Below, piece by piece: positions 9,068 through 17,579 of a stretch of 64,000 nucleotides of DNA (its first letter is position 1; the number at the start of each line of letters is the position of its first letter). Below the pieces are notes generated by a model. That model was given only the letters and a program-made list of their open reading frames with translations, made no database searches and was not told where the DNA came from. The DNA is from Anaerolineales bacterium (GTDB taxonomy: Bacteria; Chloroflexota; Anaerolineae; Anaerolineales; Villigracilaceae), in NCBI GenBank assembly GCA_015075275.1, contig JABTUU010000002.1, forward strand, positions 186,001 through 250,000, in the 5' to 3' direction. A program made the position numbers and the translations under genes.

Positions 9068-10201
9068 GTGAGCAAGCGACAAGGTAAAACGATCATCGGT
9101 CTAACGGGAAACATCGCCACCGGCAAGAGCGTTGTGCGGCGCATGCTGGAACATCTCGGCGCGTATACGATTGACGCCGATACGCTTGCTCATCGCGTAA
9201 TTGCAAAGAACGCGCCAGGCTATAAGCGCGTCCTCGATATGTTCGGCTCTTGGCTGCTGGACGAAGATGAACAAATTAACCGCAGCAAATTGGGCAAACT
9301 TGTCTTTTCAGACCCCGATGCATTGGGGCGCTTGGAAGCAATTATCCATCCATACGTCGGGCAGGCGGTAGACTTGCTGATTCGCCGCGCCAGTCAGCCT
9401 GTCATAGCGATCGAAGCGATCAAATTACTCGAATCGAATTTACACAACGAATGCGATTCAATTTGGGTCGTTGACGCGCCGGAACAGATTCAAATCGAAC
9501 GCCTCGTACGCAAGCGCGGACTCAGCCATGAAGAAGCGCGCCAGCGCATTCACGCACAGGCGCCGCAAGCCGAGAAGATTGCCGCGGCGAACGTCGTCAT
9601 CAAAAATAACGGTTCGTACGATGATCTTTGGAAGCAAATCGTCGAGGGGTGGCAAGCGCTCGTCCCAACCAAGCAAACGGCTCCGCTTGTAGAAGCCGCG
9701 ACAAAACCGGGAGAGTTTTCGCTTCAGCGCGGACGCCCGCGCGATTCGCAAAAGATCGCGGCTCTGATCACCCGTCTCAGCAAAGGCAAACGCGTCATGA
9801 GCGCCGACGACGTAATGGAAGCCTTTGGCGACAAAGCCTACCTTATTTTGCGAATGGGCGACGAGCCGGTCGGAGTCGCGGGTTGGCAGGTGGAAAATCT
9901 CGTAGCGCGCACCAGCGATCTATATATTGACGCGCAGATCGCCATTGATAAAGCCTTGCCTTTGTTGCTGCAAGAGGTGGAAGAAGCCTCCAACAGCCTG
10001 CAATGCGAAGTTTCGTTGGTCTTTCCGCCTATTGATTTAGTCGGCTTCGATTCGGTCTGGAAAAACATCGGGTACTCTCGCCGGTCGCCGGAATCGCTCG
10101 GATCGCAAGCATGGATGGAAGCCGCCAATGAATCCATGCCGCGCGGCGGAGCGTTATTCTTCAAGCAATTGCGCGCCGACCGTGTGTTGCGCCCGATCTA
10201 G
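9068..10201 (+). CDS. coaE: Dephospho-CoA kinase with C-terminal extra domain
   Basis: The last step of CoA synthesis, ATP-dependent phosphorylation of dephospho-CoA. The first ~200 of 377 residues are a complete CoaE: P-loop GLTGNIATGKS (residues 11-21), TIDADTLAHRV, IEAIKLLES and a WVVDAPEQIQIERL segment followed by the ARQRIHAQ lid. About 175 residues are added at the C terminus (RPRDSQKIAALITRL onward). They have a GNAT-acetyltransferase look: AYLILRMGDEPVGVAGWQVE, then ALPLLLQEVEEASNS and GFDSVWKNIGYSRRSPESL. The GTG at 9068 was chosen because GGAGG sits 7 nt upstream. The frame is open back to a TTG at 9050, but that would place the Shine-Dalgarno inside the coding region. Confidence 0.9.
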   Translation: MSKRQGKTIIGLTGNIATGKSVVRRMLEHLGAYTIDADTLAHRVIAKNAPGYKRVLDMFGSWLLDEDEQINRSKLGKLVFSDPDALGRLEAIIHPYVGQAVDLLIRRASQPVIAIEAIKLLESNLHNECDSIWVVDAPEQIQIERLVRKRGLSHEEARQRIHAQAPQAEKIAAANVVIKNNGSYDDLWKQIVEGWQALVPTKQTAPLVEAATKPGEFSLQRGRPRDSQKIAALITRLSKGKRVMSADDVMEAFGDKAYLILRMGDEPVGVAGWQVENLVARTSDLYIDAQIAIDKALPLLLQEVEEASNSLQCEVSLVFPPIDLVGFDSVWKNIGYSRRSPESLGSQAWMEAANESMPRGGALFFKQLRADRVLRPI

Positions 10202-10288
10202 GCTTCGCGTTAAAACAACCGCATCGAGGGGACGTATCCATTGAGCGCGCCGCCCGCTCAGAGGTTGATTAATATTTCGCCGTTCCCA

Positions 10289-10317
10289 TTGTCCAATCTG
10301 TAATTACCAATTACACT
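10289..10317 (+). promoter_or_regulatory. Promoter of cdaA, leaderless layout
   Basis: TTGTCC (10289-10294), a 17-nt spacer, TACACT (10312-10317), then only 7 nt to the ATG at 10325. There is no Shine-Dalgarno. Transcription would begin at or next to the start codon. Confidence 0.6.
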
Positions 10318-10324
10318 TCTAGCG

Positions 10325-11191
10325 ATGGCGGACTTCTTCGATAACATCTTCTTCATTTTTCAGCGTCTCAATTGGCTGAGCGCTCTGGATATTCTGCTAG
10401 TCGCGCTAATCTTTTTCGTACTTTTGTACACTCTGCGCGACACGCAAGCGATGGTTTTGGTGCGCGGCGCGATTTTTCTAGTCATCGCGCTCATCTTGCT
10501 CACTTCCCTATTCGACCTGCCGGCATTTTCATGGTTGGTGCAAAGTACACTGCCTGCGCTGCTGTTAGCCATTCCCGTCATCTTCGCTCCAGAGATTCGA
10601 CGCGCGCTCGAAAGGCTGGGGCGCGCAGGGACGTTTGTCACCGGCGCGAGCGCGATCGCACAAACGGAAAATTTGAAAGTAGTTCACGCCATCGTTGAAG
10701 CCTCCAGACGGCTTTCAGCGCGACAACACGGCGCATTAATCGTAATGCAACGCAACGACAATCTTAGCCAATATGCTGAGACGGGAGTCTCGCTTTACGC
10801 GCAGGTTACGCCGGAATTGCTCTTACAGATCTTCTACCCCGATACGCCGCTGCACGATGGAGCGGCGCTCATCGCCGGTGGGCAGATCATCGCGGCGGCA
10901 TGCGTTATGCCGCTTTCAGCGAGCGGCATCCTCAATCGCAGCCCAGAACGCCAAATGGGGCTGCGGCATCGCGCCGCGCTGGGAATCTCAGAGGCAAGCG
11001 ATGCGGTAAGCGTCGTTGTTTCCGAGCAGAGCGGTTCGATCTCGATTTCGCACGCGGGACGCATGATCCGCCGCATTGATCCCGAACGACTCGAAAATAT
11101 CCTCATTGCGTTTTATAAAACAACCGATAAAACGCCTCGTAAGGATTGGCTGCGACGGCTGTTCCACAATCCATTTAGAAAGGATCGGTAA
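10325..11191 (+). CDS. cdaA: Diadenylate cyclase (c-di-AMP synthase), CdaA type
   Basis: Makes cyclic di-AMP from two ATP. 288 residues: three N-terminal membrane helices (about residues 18-90) followed by a DisA_N (DAC) domain. The catalytic motifs are visible: LHDGAALIAGG with D178-G179-A180, and GLRHRAALGISE with R214-H215-R216. This is the architecture of CdaA/DacA, which is membrane-bound and regulated by CdaR. It is directly followed by the YbbR-domain gene, the usual cdaA-cdaR pairing. c-di-AMP typically governs potassium and osmolyte transport and cell-wall homeostasis. Confidence 0.95.
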   Translation: MADFFDNIFFIFQRLNWLSALDILLVALIFFVLLYTLRDTQAMVLVRGAIFLVIALILLTSLFDLPAFSWLVQSTLPALLLAIPVIFAPEIRRALERLGRAGTFVTGASAIAQTENLKVVHAIVEASRRLSARQHGALIVMQRNDNLSQYAETGVSLYAQVTPELLLQIFYPDTPLHDGAALIAGGQIIAAACVMPLSASGILNRSPERQMGLRHRAALGISEASDAVSVVVSEQSGSISISHAGRMIRRIDPERLENILIAFYKTTDKTPRKDWLRRLFHNPFRKDR

Positions 11192-11192
11192 C

Positions 11193-11220
11193 TCGAAAGG
11201 CTCGAGATTCCCATTATAAC
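11193..11220 (+). promoter_or_regulatory. Possible internal promoter for cdaR, leaderless layout
   Basis: TCGAAA (11193-11198), a 16-nt spacer, TATAAC (11215-11220) and 7 nt to the ATG at 11228. No Shine-Dalgarno is present. It could let the regulator be made separately from cdaA. Confidence 0.4.
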
Positions 11221-11227
11221 GATAGAT

Positions 11228-12463
11228 ATGCGTTGGCTGATCTCTAACCTTAGCACATTTCTTCTCGCGTTGATCCTTGCCCTTGCCGTTTGGATCTCTG
11301 CCGTCACCGCCGCCAACCCGGACGAAGTCCGCGCGCCGATTAAAGTTCCGCTCGAAATTATCGGGCAAGACCCGGCGCTCATCGTCACCAGCGCGCTGCC
11401 TGCGAACATTGAAGTGACGCTTCGCGCGCCGCGCTCGGTCTGGGAACAGTTGACCGTCCAAGAGAAGCCGGTCCGCGCCATCGTAGACTTGTCAAATCTG
11501 AGCAGCGGAGAGCATCAGATTGATATTCGCGTACAAATCTCCGTTCGACCGACACAAATTGTCCTAACCGATCCTACCTCCATCGTCGTAACCTTAGAAC
11601 GGCTCGCCTCTCTAACGCTCCCGATTGACCTATCATTGCAAGGCGAACCCGCCATTGGATTCCAAGCCGGCACGCCGAGAATGGACGCGCAAACCGTCGT
11701 CGTCTCAGGACCCGAATCGCTGCTCAATAAAGCGGAGCGGGCGCGGGTTCTCGTCAACTTTGGCGGCGCGCGCGAAAGCATAGACCAAGCCATTCCCATT
11801 AAGATTTTAGACGGTCAGAACGCAACGCTGAACGGACTGACAATCACCCCCGAAAATGTCGTTGTGCAAATCCCCGTCAGCCAGCAGGGCGGATTTCGCG
11901 ATGTGGCGGTCAAGGTTGTCGTCAACGGGCAGGTATCTGCCGGTTATCGTCTGGAGAATATTTCAGTCTTTCCGCCAATTATCACGGTCTTCGCTTCAAA
12001 CCCAGAACTTGTACGCGCTTTGCCCGGCGTGATCGAAACACAACCGCTCAACCTGCAAGACGCTAAAGAGGATATTTCGACGCGTCTGGCATTAAATCTG
12101 CCGACGGATATCACTATTGTCGGATCGCAAACCGTGGAAGTCAAAGTGGACGTTTCGCCCATTCAAACCAGCGTCACACTGTCTAATCAACCCGTTGAAG
12201 TGGTCGGATTGCCGCCCGGTTGGAACGCAGTCGTAGCGCCTCAGACCGTAGACGTGATCGTCTCGGGCCCGCTGCCGTTGCTCGACGCGCTGACGCCGCA
12301 AGATGTTATCATCAAAGTGGATGTAAGCAAGCTGCAAGCAGGAACGTATCAATTAACGCCTTTGGTTAATGTGTTGATCGAAAAGATCGTTATCGAATCG
12401 ATCTTACCAAGCGCCATTGAGGTCACGCTCTACCCGCCCGGCGCGCCGATCCCGACGCCATAA
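11228..12463 (+). CDS. cdaR: YbbR-domain protein, CdaA regulator (CdaR)
   Basis: 411 residues: an N-terminal signal anchor (STFLLALILALAVWISAVTA) and then about four YbbR-like beta domains outside the membrane. Repeated phrases such as VPLEIIGQDPALIVTSALPA, NIEVTLRAP, QTVVVSGPESLLNKA and QTVDVIVSGPLPLLDAL mark the repeats. In Firmicutes CdaR binds CdaA through the membrane and tunes c-di-AMP synthesis. The gene starts 36 nt after cdaA, which fits that partnership. The C terminus ends in a short Pro-rich tail (PPGAPIPTP). Confidence 0.9.
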   Translation: MRWLISNLSTFLLALILALAVWISAVTAANPDEVRAPIKVPLEIIGQDPALIVTSALPANIEVTLRAPRSVWEQLTVQEKPVRAIVDLSNLSSGEHQIDIRVQISVRPTQIVLTDPTSIVVTLERLASLTLPIDLSLQGEPAIGFQAGTPRMDAQTVVVSGPESLLNKAERARVLVNFGGARESIDQAIPIKILDGQNATLNGLTITPENVVVQIPVSQQGGFRDVAVKVVVNGQVSAGYRLENISVFPPIITVFASNPELVRALPGVIETQPLNLQDAKEDISTRLALNLPTDITIVGSQTVEVKVDVSPIQTSVTLSNQPVEVVGLPPGWNAVVAPQTVDVIVSGPLPLLDALTPQDVIIKVDVSKLQAGTYQLTPLVNVLIEKIVIESILPSAIEVTLYPPGAPIPTP

Positions 12464-12485
12464 CCTGAAAGAATTTAACCGAACT

Positions 12486-13853
12486 ATGACCAGACCCATC
12501 GTCGCCCTCGTCGGCAGACCCAACGTAGGAAAATCAACTTTATTCAACCGTCTCGTCGGCGAACGCATGGCGATCGTAGACGACACGCCCGGCACCACGC
12601 GCGACCGTCTCTTCGGCGAAGCGGAATGGAACGGACGCGCTTTCCACGTCATTGACACCGGCGGCATTGATCCTACGCACGGCGGGAAAACCCCGCTCTC
12701 TATTGGGTCGGCGGATTTTATCGCTGAGATCAAAGCGCAAGCGCACACAGCCATCAGCGAAGCGGATGTCGTGCTGTTTATCGCCGACGGTCAAGCCGGC
12801 GTAACCGCGCCGGATATCGAAGTGGCGAACATTTTACGGCGTTCGCAAAAGAAGATGAAAGACGGTTCATTCTTCCCGCCGATCATCCTCGTCGTCAATA
12901 AATGCGAAGCGCGCGAGACGCGAGAAGCGGCAAGTCAATTCTATGAACTAGCGCTGGGCGATCCGCACCCGGTCTCCGCCGTACATGGAAGCGACACCGG
13001 CGACCTGCTCGACGCGCTGGTCGCCATCTTCCCCGCAGAGAAAGCAATAGAAGAAGATGAGAGCGTCAAAATCGCCATCGTCGGCAAGCCGAATGCGGGG
13101 AAATCAAGCCTATTGAATCGTTTGGTTGGCGAGGAACGCGCTATCGTCAGCCCTATTCCGGGCACAACGCGCGATGCTACCGACACAAGGATCAAAGTAA
13201 ACGGACTCGACGTGACGTTGATTGATACGGCGGGCATCCGCCGACGCGGACGAATCGAGCCGGGCGTAGAACAGTTCAGCGTGCTGCGCTCCTTTAAAGC
13301 CATCGAACGCGCCGACGTCGCGCTGCTGATGATTGACGCGACGACGGGCATCACCGCGCAAGATGCGCACATCGCAGGGTTCATCCTCGAACAATGGAAG
13401 TCGTGCGTGGTAGTCGTTAATAAGTGGGACGCCGTAGAGAAAGACTCATACACAATGGACGAGCATACGCGCAAGATCCGTTCCGATTTGAATTTTATGG
13501 ATTATGTTCCGTTATTGTTTATCTCCGCCAAGACCGGTCAGCGCGTAGATACCGTTTTACCGATGGCGTTGCGCGTACAAGAGGAGCGACTCGCGCGCTT
13601 GACCACATCCAAGATCAACGAAGTGATCCATAAAGCGCAAGACGCGCACGCGCACCCATCCCGCTCAGGGCAGCAGTTGAAAATGTTCTATGGCACACAG
13701 GTTCGTTCAGACCCGCCGACGTTTATGATCTATGTCAATAATCCGAAACTAATGCACTTTACTTATTTGCGTTATTTGGAAAATCAGATACGCAAAGAGT
13801 ACGGTTTTCTAGGAACGCCAATACGGATCGTAACAAAAGGTAGACGCGAGTAA
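12486..13853 (+). CDS. der: Ribosome-assembly GTPase Der (EngA)
   Basis: 455 residues with two tandem G domains and a C-terminal KH-like domain, the arrangement unique to Der/EngA. Domain 1 has GRPNVGKST (residues 10-18), TPGTTRD and DTGG; its G4 reads NKCE where NKxD is usual. Domain 2 starts near residue 200 with GKPNAGKSS, IPGTTRD, DTAGIRRRG and NKWD. The KH part ends with TPIRIVTKGR. It acts in assembly of the 50S subunit. A start at 12486 was chosen because it begins the first G domain correctly; the longer frame from 12417 overlaps cdaR in another frame. Confidence 0.97.
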   Translation: MTRPIVALVGRPNVGKSTLFNRLVGERMAIVDDTPGTTRDRLFGEAEWNGRAFHVIDTGGIDPTHGGKTPLSIGSADFIAEIKAQAHTAISEADVVLFIADGQAGVTAPDIEVANILRRSQKKMKDGSFFPPIILVVNKCEARETREAASQFYELALGDPHPVSAVHGSDTGDLLDALVAIFPAEKAIEEDESVKIAIVGKPNAGKSSLLNRLVGEERAIVSPIPGTTRDATDTRIKVNGLDVTLIDTAGIRRRGRIEPGVEQFSVLRSFKAIERADVALLMIDATTGITAQDAHIAGFILEQWKSCVVVVNKWDAVEKDSYTMDEHTRKIRSDLNFMDYVPLLFISAKTGQRVDTVLPMALRVQEERLARLTTSKINEVIHKAQDAHAHPSRSGQQLKMFYGTQVRSDPPTFMIYVNNPKLMHFTYLRYLENQIRKEYGFLGTPIRIVTKGRRE

Positions 13854-13893
13854 CTTTCAGCAATCGGCACTCAGCAGTCAGCAAGGAGAAACA

Positions 13894-14253
13894 ATGAAAG
13901 ACTTTCGTCAACTCAAGGTATGGGAAAAGTCTCATCTATTGGCTCTGGCAATTTACAAAGAAACAAAAGGATTTCCAAAAGAAGAACTTTACGGCTTGAC
14001 TTCACAAATCCGCCGATCAAGCATGTCTATTCCAACAAATATCGCGGAAGGATGTGGGAAATTTACAGATGCAGATTTCGCTCGCTTCCTTCAAATTGCA
14101 ATGGGTTCCGCCAGCGAAACAGAGTATCAACTAATTCTCGCGCGCGATCTTGAATTTCTCTCCGCAGAAAATTACGGAAAGCTTCACAATGACGTTGAGG
14201 AAGTAAAACGGATGCTCGCGTCCCTGCTCAAAACGCTGAGAGCCAACCGCTGA
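13894..14253 (+). CDS. Four-helix bundle protein (S23/IVS family)
   Basis: 119 residues, all-helical. It matches the small family first found as intervening-sequence proteins in 23S rRNA genes: FRQLKVWEKSHLLALAIYKE, LTSQIRRSSMSIPTNIAEG, FLQIAMGSASETEYQLILA. The biochemical role is not established; members form pentameric bundles. AAGGAG lies 7 nt upstream of the start. Its stop codon overlaps the start of the oxidoreductase gene (TGATG), so they are coupled. The 40 nt before it (CAGCAATCGGCACTCAGCAGTCAGC) is a low-complexity CAGT-type stretch. Confidence 0.9.
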   Translation: MKDFRQLKVWEKSHLLALAIYKETKGFPKEELYGLTSQIRRSSMSIPTNIAEGCGKFTDADFARFLQIAMGSASETEYQLILARDLEFLSAENYGKLHNDVEEVKRMLASLLKTLRANR

Positions 14254-15887
14254 TGGCTGATTGCTTTGATTTCATCATCATCGGTTCTGGCTTCGGGGGC
14301 AGTGTCTCCGCCATGCGCCTCGCCGAAAAAGGATATTCCGTCCTCGTTCTCGAAAAAGGAAAACGCTACGAAGATAGCGACTTCGCTGTAACGAACTGGC
14401 AGTATTGGAAATATCTCTGGGCGCCCGCCATTCGCGCCTACGGTATTTTACAAATTAGCCTGCTTAAAGGCGTGATGGTCTTGCACGGAGCGGGAGTCGG
14501 CGGCGGCAGTTTAGGATACGCCAACGTGCTCGAAGTTCCCAGCGACGAAACATTCGCCACGCCCGCTTGGAATCGGACGCTCAACTGGGGAGAGACGCTC
14601 AAGCCACATTACGAAACAGCGAAGAAAATGCTCGGCGTAGCGCGCAATCCCAAACTCTGGAAAGCGGACGAAATCCTCAAACGGATGGCGGACGAGCGCG
14701 GCATGGGGCAAACTTTTCGCGCCACAGACGTTGGGGCTTACTTCGGCGAAGAGGGCTTAACCGTCCCCGATCCTTATTTCGGCGGCAAAGGACCCGACCG
14801 CGCAGGTTGCATTCACTGCGGCGCCTGTATGGTGGGTTGCCGGCACAACGCCAAGAATACGCTTCCAAAAAACTATTTATATTTCGCAGAAAAGAACGGG
14901 GCGAAAGTAATTTCAGAATCAGAAGCAACCGACGTGCGACTCTTTGACGAATATCAAAAATCTGATGCGCGCTATGAGATTATTTACCAATCCTCCACTT
15001 CCCTATTCAAACGAAAACGCGCCGTATATGCAAAAAATGTGATCTTCTCCGCTGGCGTGATGGGAACGATGAAGTTGCTATTAAACTTGCGCGACGTGAA
15101 GAAATCGTTGCCGAAACTATCCGCCGCATTAGGGACGCTGGTAAGGACCAACTCTGAAGGTCTGCTTGGAAGCGTGGCGCGCAAATCGGACATCAACTAC
15201 TCGGAAGGCGTCGCCATCTCATCCATTTACAATCACGATGCAATCACGCGCATCGAACCGGTACGCTATCCCGACGGTTCATCGTTGATGCGCTATCTCG
15301 CCGCGCCGCTGATCGAAACTAATGTCAGCGTCCCTATCCGCCTCATCAAGTTTTTCTGGTGGGCGCTGACGCATCCAATAGACTTCGCAAAAGCCGCGTT
15401 TCTGCCGGGCTGGGCGCATAACGTCACAATACTATTGATCATGCAACACGCCGATAATCGAATGCGCTTCAAAATCGGACGCGGTTTGTTTACGCTTTTC
15501 CGCAAAGGTTTAGTGGCAGAAGAAGAACCCGGCTATGAGATTAACGCGCAAGTTCAAGGCTCGCATAAGATAACGCGCGAGTTCGCCGCGCGGATAAACG
15601 GCGTGGTGCTCGGTTCGATCGGCGAGAATCTTTTGGGCATGCCCACCACCGCGCATATCCTCGGCGGCGCGCCGATGAGCCACAACGCCGAAGAAGGCGC
15701 TGTGGATGAAAACTTCCAAGTTCACAACTACGATGGAATGTACATCATTGACGGCTCGATCATGCCCGCCAACCCTGGAGTAAATCCGTCGTTGACGATT
15801 ACCGCGTTGGCAGAGTATGCGATGAGCAGAATTCAACCCTTCGACTTCGCTCAGGGTAAAACCTCGCGGGGAGACAAGCAGCCGTAA
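14253..15887 (+). CDS. GMC-family FAD oxidoreductase (cholesterol-oxidase-like)
   Basis: 544 residues. The N-terminal FAD-binding Rossmann motif is GSGFGGSVSAMRLAEKG, followed by HGAGVGGGSLGYANVLEVP. A C-x2-C-x2-C-x3-C cluster (CIHCGACMVGC, near residue 188) is typical of the long ChoD-like branch of GMC enzymes. The C-terminal block has MSHNAEEGAVDENFQVHN and IDGSIMPANPGVNPSLTITA, the flavin-proximal motif. It probably oxidises an alcohol on a sterol, hopanoid or similar substrate; the substrate is not inferable. The last ~15 residues (PFDFAQGKTSRGDKQP) are encoded by a common intergenic repeat, so the natural end of the gene may have been replaced. Confidence 0.85.
   Translation: MADCFDFIIIGSGFGGSVSAMRLAEKGYSVLVLEKGKRYEDSDFAVTNWQYWKYLWAPAIRAYGILQISLLKGVMVLHGAGVGGGSLGYANVLEVPSDETFATPAWNRTLNWGETLKPHYETAKKMLGVARNPKLWKADEILKRMADERGMGQTFRATDVGAYFGEEGLTVPDPYFGGKGPDRAGCIHCGACMVGCRHNAKNTLPKNYLYFAEKNGAKVISESEATDVRLFDEYQKSDARYEIIYQSSTSLFKRKRAVYAKNVIFSAGVMGTMKLLLNLRDVKKSLPKLSAALGTLVRTNSEGLLGSVARKSDINYSEGVAISSIYNHDAITRIEPVRYPDGSSLMRYLAAPLIETNVSVPIRLIKFFWWALTHPIDFAKAAFLPGWAHNVTILLIMQHADNRMRFKIGRGLFTLFRKGLVAEEEPGYEINAQVQGSHKITREFAARINGVVLGSIGENLLGMPTTAHILGGAPMSHNAEEGAVDENFQVHNYDGMYIIDGSIMPANPGVNPSLTITALAEYAMSRIQPFDFAQGKTSRGDKQP
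15837..15856. repeat. CCCTTCGAC-type repeat unit
   Basis: The 20-mer CCCTTCGACTTCGCTCAGGG forms an imperfect hairpin (CCCT..AGGG with CTTCG/CGC inside). It lies inside the end of the oxidoreductase gene. Related words occur at 25821-25842 (CCTTCGGCTTCGTTCAGGAC) and inside the 60858-60984 element (GAACTTGTCGAAGCG). I know this word as an abundant dispersed repeat in Chloroflexi and other genomes. Confidence 0.55.
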
Positions 15888-15962
15888 ACCATAGAAAAGG
15901 ACACGTTGCAACGCATCCCAACAATCTATCCGATTGTCACTATTCCCTTCAAGGACAAAACC

Positions 15963-16610
15963 ATGGAAACCAAACCCGACACAATCAAAGTATCCGCCAA
16001 TCATAAAGAGGAAATATCTGCCAACCGCGCAGACTTGTTCGTAACTGTCAAAGGCTCATCGCTCATTGGCGGGAATGAGGCGATGAAAAAGGCAAAAGAG
16101 GTAAGCACGCTCATTGAGGCGCTAAAACAGGCTGAAGTCAAGGAAGAGGCAATTCATTTGCAGGGAGTCCATATTGAGACGTCGAGCGGAGCGCTGCTCA
16201 AGTCCTCCAGTGCGACCTATCGGCTGAAGATCCAATGCGAAAAGCTGGAGCGGCTTGCCGAACTGCTCGACGTCGTTTCGGAGCAAAAGAATGCGACGTT
16301 GGAACGAATCGCATGGAAGTACAACGAAGACGAAGCGCGCGAACGCGGTCTACTCGCCGCGCTCGAAAAAGCCAAAAGCAAAGCGGACAAAGTGGCGAAG
16401 ACGATGGGCGTGAAAATCCTTGGGGTATACGATCTGATCGAAAATAGTTTCGACGAAGAGATGCCCTATCCGCAATTTGCGGCGATACAAGCGGCGCCGA
16501 TGAAACGCTCGGTCGGCATTACGCCCGAACCCAGCCTCGGCATGGACATTCAACACAACAAGACCGTCAGCGTAAACGTGGAAATTTGGTATCGGGTGTC
16601 TGGGTTTTAA
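15963..16610 (+). CDS. SIMPL-domain protein (DUF541)
   Basis: 215 residues from the ATG at 15963, which has AAGGA at a good distance. The SIMPL pattern is clear: ISANRADLFVTVKGSSLIG near the N terminus, VSTLIEALKQAEVKEEAIHL, LLKSSSATYRLKIQCEKLE, LDVVSEQKNATLERIAW and a helical ARERGLLAALEKAKSKADKV block. No signal peptide is seen, so unlike most relatives it is predicted to be cytoplasmic. Function of the family is poorly defined (linked to signalling and oxidative stress in a few cases). It ends in a bidirectional terminator shared with the META gene. Confidence 0.85.
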   Translation: METKPDTIKVSANHKEEISANRADLFVTVKGSSLIGGNEAMKKAKEVSTLIEALKQAEVKEEAIHLQGVHIETSSGALLKSSSATYRLKIQCEKLERLAELLDVVSEQKNATLERIAWKYNEDEARERGLLAALEKAKSKADKVAKTMGVKILGVYDLIENSFDEEMPYPQFAAIQAAPMKRSVGITPEPSLGMDIQHNKTVSVNVEIWYRVSGF

Positions 16611-16648
16611 ATAAAACATCGGAGGCGGAAGCCTCCGATGTTTTATTT
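16609..16648. terminator. Bidirectional intrinsic terminator
   Basis: A perfect 18-bp inverted repeat (arms 16609-16626 and 16631-16648) with a GGAA tetraloop. Its AAATAAAACA/TGTTTTATTT ends supply a T-rich tail on both strands. It lies between the convergent SIMPL and META genes. Confidence 0.9.
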
Positions 16649-16654
16649 GCGTTC

Positions 16655-17053
16655 CTATTTTCGCGTTAGCGTTACTGCCGCAGAGCCATCCTCTGAAACG
16701 ACAGTCAGTGTGTTTCCGCTCAACGTATAGGATGTCGTCCCGGTGAAGGCGTTGAACAGTCCGATTTCCTGTTCGCCGGCGGCGCCTTCGCAGAACATCA
16801 GCGTCGCCGCAAGCGGATCGAAAGCGATTGTCTTACCGTCCGTCGTATAACCGCCTGCAAACGTGTTGCACCCTGCAGTCCCATTCACATTGCCATCTTT
16901 GCCGAATGTGATAGATGTTTCAATATCGGGCGCGGCAAGCGTCGGGTTAGAAGGATCGCCGTAGGACGTGAGAGTCCATTCCCCAGTAATCGCGGCGGGA
17001 GCGCACGCGGCAAGGACGAGCGCCGCCAAGAGAAGCATGATCGTTTTTTTCAT
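16655..17053 (-). CDS. META-domain lipoprotein (copy 1)
   Basis: 132 residues. Signal peptide with lipobox LVLAAC, then a META (HslJ-like) domain: GEWTLTSYGDPSNPTLA, GTAGCNTFAGGYTTDGKTI, DPLAATLMFCEGAAGEQE, LSGNTLTVVSEDGSAAV. It should be anchored to the outer face of the cytoplasmic membrane. In E. coli HslJ is a heat-inducible protein linked to novobiocin resistance; the role here is unknown. The start at 17053 has AAGGA 8 nt upstream, while the in-frame ATG at 17071 does not. It is a tandem duplicate of the next gene. Confidence 0.85.
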   Translation of the reverse strand: MKKTIMLLLAALVLAACAPAAITGEWTLTSYGDPSNPTLAAPDIETSITFGKDGNVNGTAGCNTFAGGYTTDGKTIAFDPLAATLMFCEGAAGEQEIGLFNAFTGTTSYTLSGNTLTVVSEDGSAAVTLTRK

Positions 17054-17092
17054 TGCATAGTTCCTTTTCATAAAGTTATAATGTATCGTAAT

Positions 17093-17500
17093 TTATTTGC
17101 GCGCGAGAACGACAACGGACGCGCCGTCTTCCGACGTTATTGTCAGCGTAGCGTCGTTCAGCGAAAATGTTGCCGCACCGGCAAACGCACGCAAGACAGC
17201 CGCTTCTTGATCACCAGCGGCGCCCATGCACGCCATTTTGGTCGAAACGAGCGGGTCAAACGAGATGCGGTTGCCGTCAAGCGTATATCCGCCGTTGAAT
17301 TGATTACACCCCACATTTCCGCTGAGTCGGTCAACGTCAAACACAACAGTTGCATCAATATCGGGCGCGGCAAGCGTTAGGCCGGCTGGATCGCCGTACG
17401 ATTCGAGCGTCCACTCTCCAACGATCGAGGCAGGCGCAGCGGAAGCGCATGCGACGAGAGCAAACATCGCCGCGAGAAGCAATTTAAGTATCTTTTTCAT
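17093..17500 (-). CDS. META-domain lipoprotein (copy 2)
   Basis: 135 residues. Lipobox ALVAC, then the same META-domain blocks as copy 1: GEWTLESYGDPAGLTLAAPD, GNVGCNQFNGGYTLDGNRI, DPLVSTKMACMGAAGDQE, LNDATLTITSEDGASVV. The two copies are about half identical and lie 39 nt apart in the same direction, so this is a local duplication that has diverged. GGAGATAAGG lies directly upstream of the ATG at 17500. Function unknown beyond the family assignment. Confidence 0.85.
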   Translation of the reverse strand: MKKILKLLLAAMFALVACASAAPASIVGEWTLESYGDPAGLTLAAPDIDATVVFDVDRLSGNVGCNQFNGGYTLDGNRISFDPLVSTKMACMGAAGDQEAAVLRAFAGAATFSLNDATLTITSEDGASVVVLARK

Positions 17501-17579
17501 CCTTATCTCCAATTTTGTTATCAGAGAATAGACGAATTAACTTGTGAAAAGTTCCTCAAAGGGGCGCCGATGCGTTATT

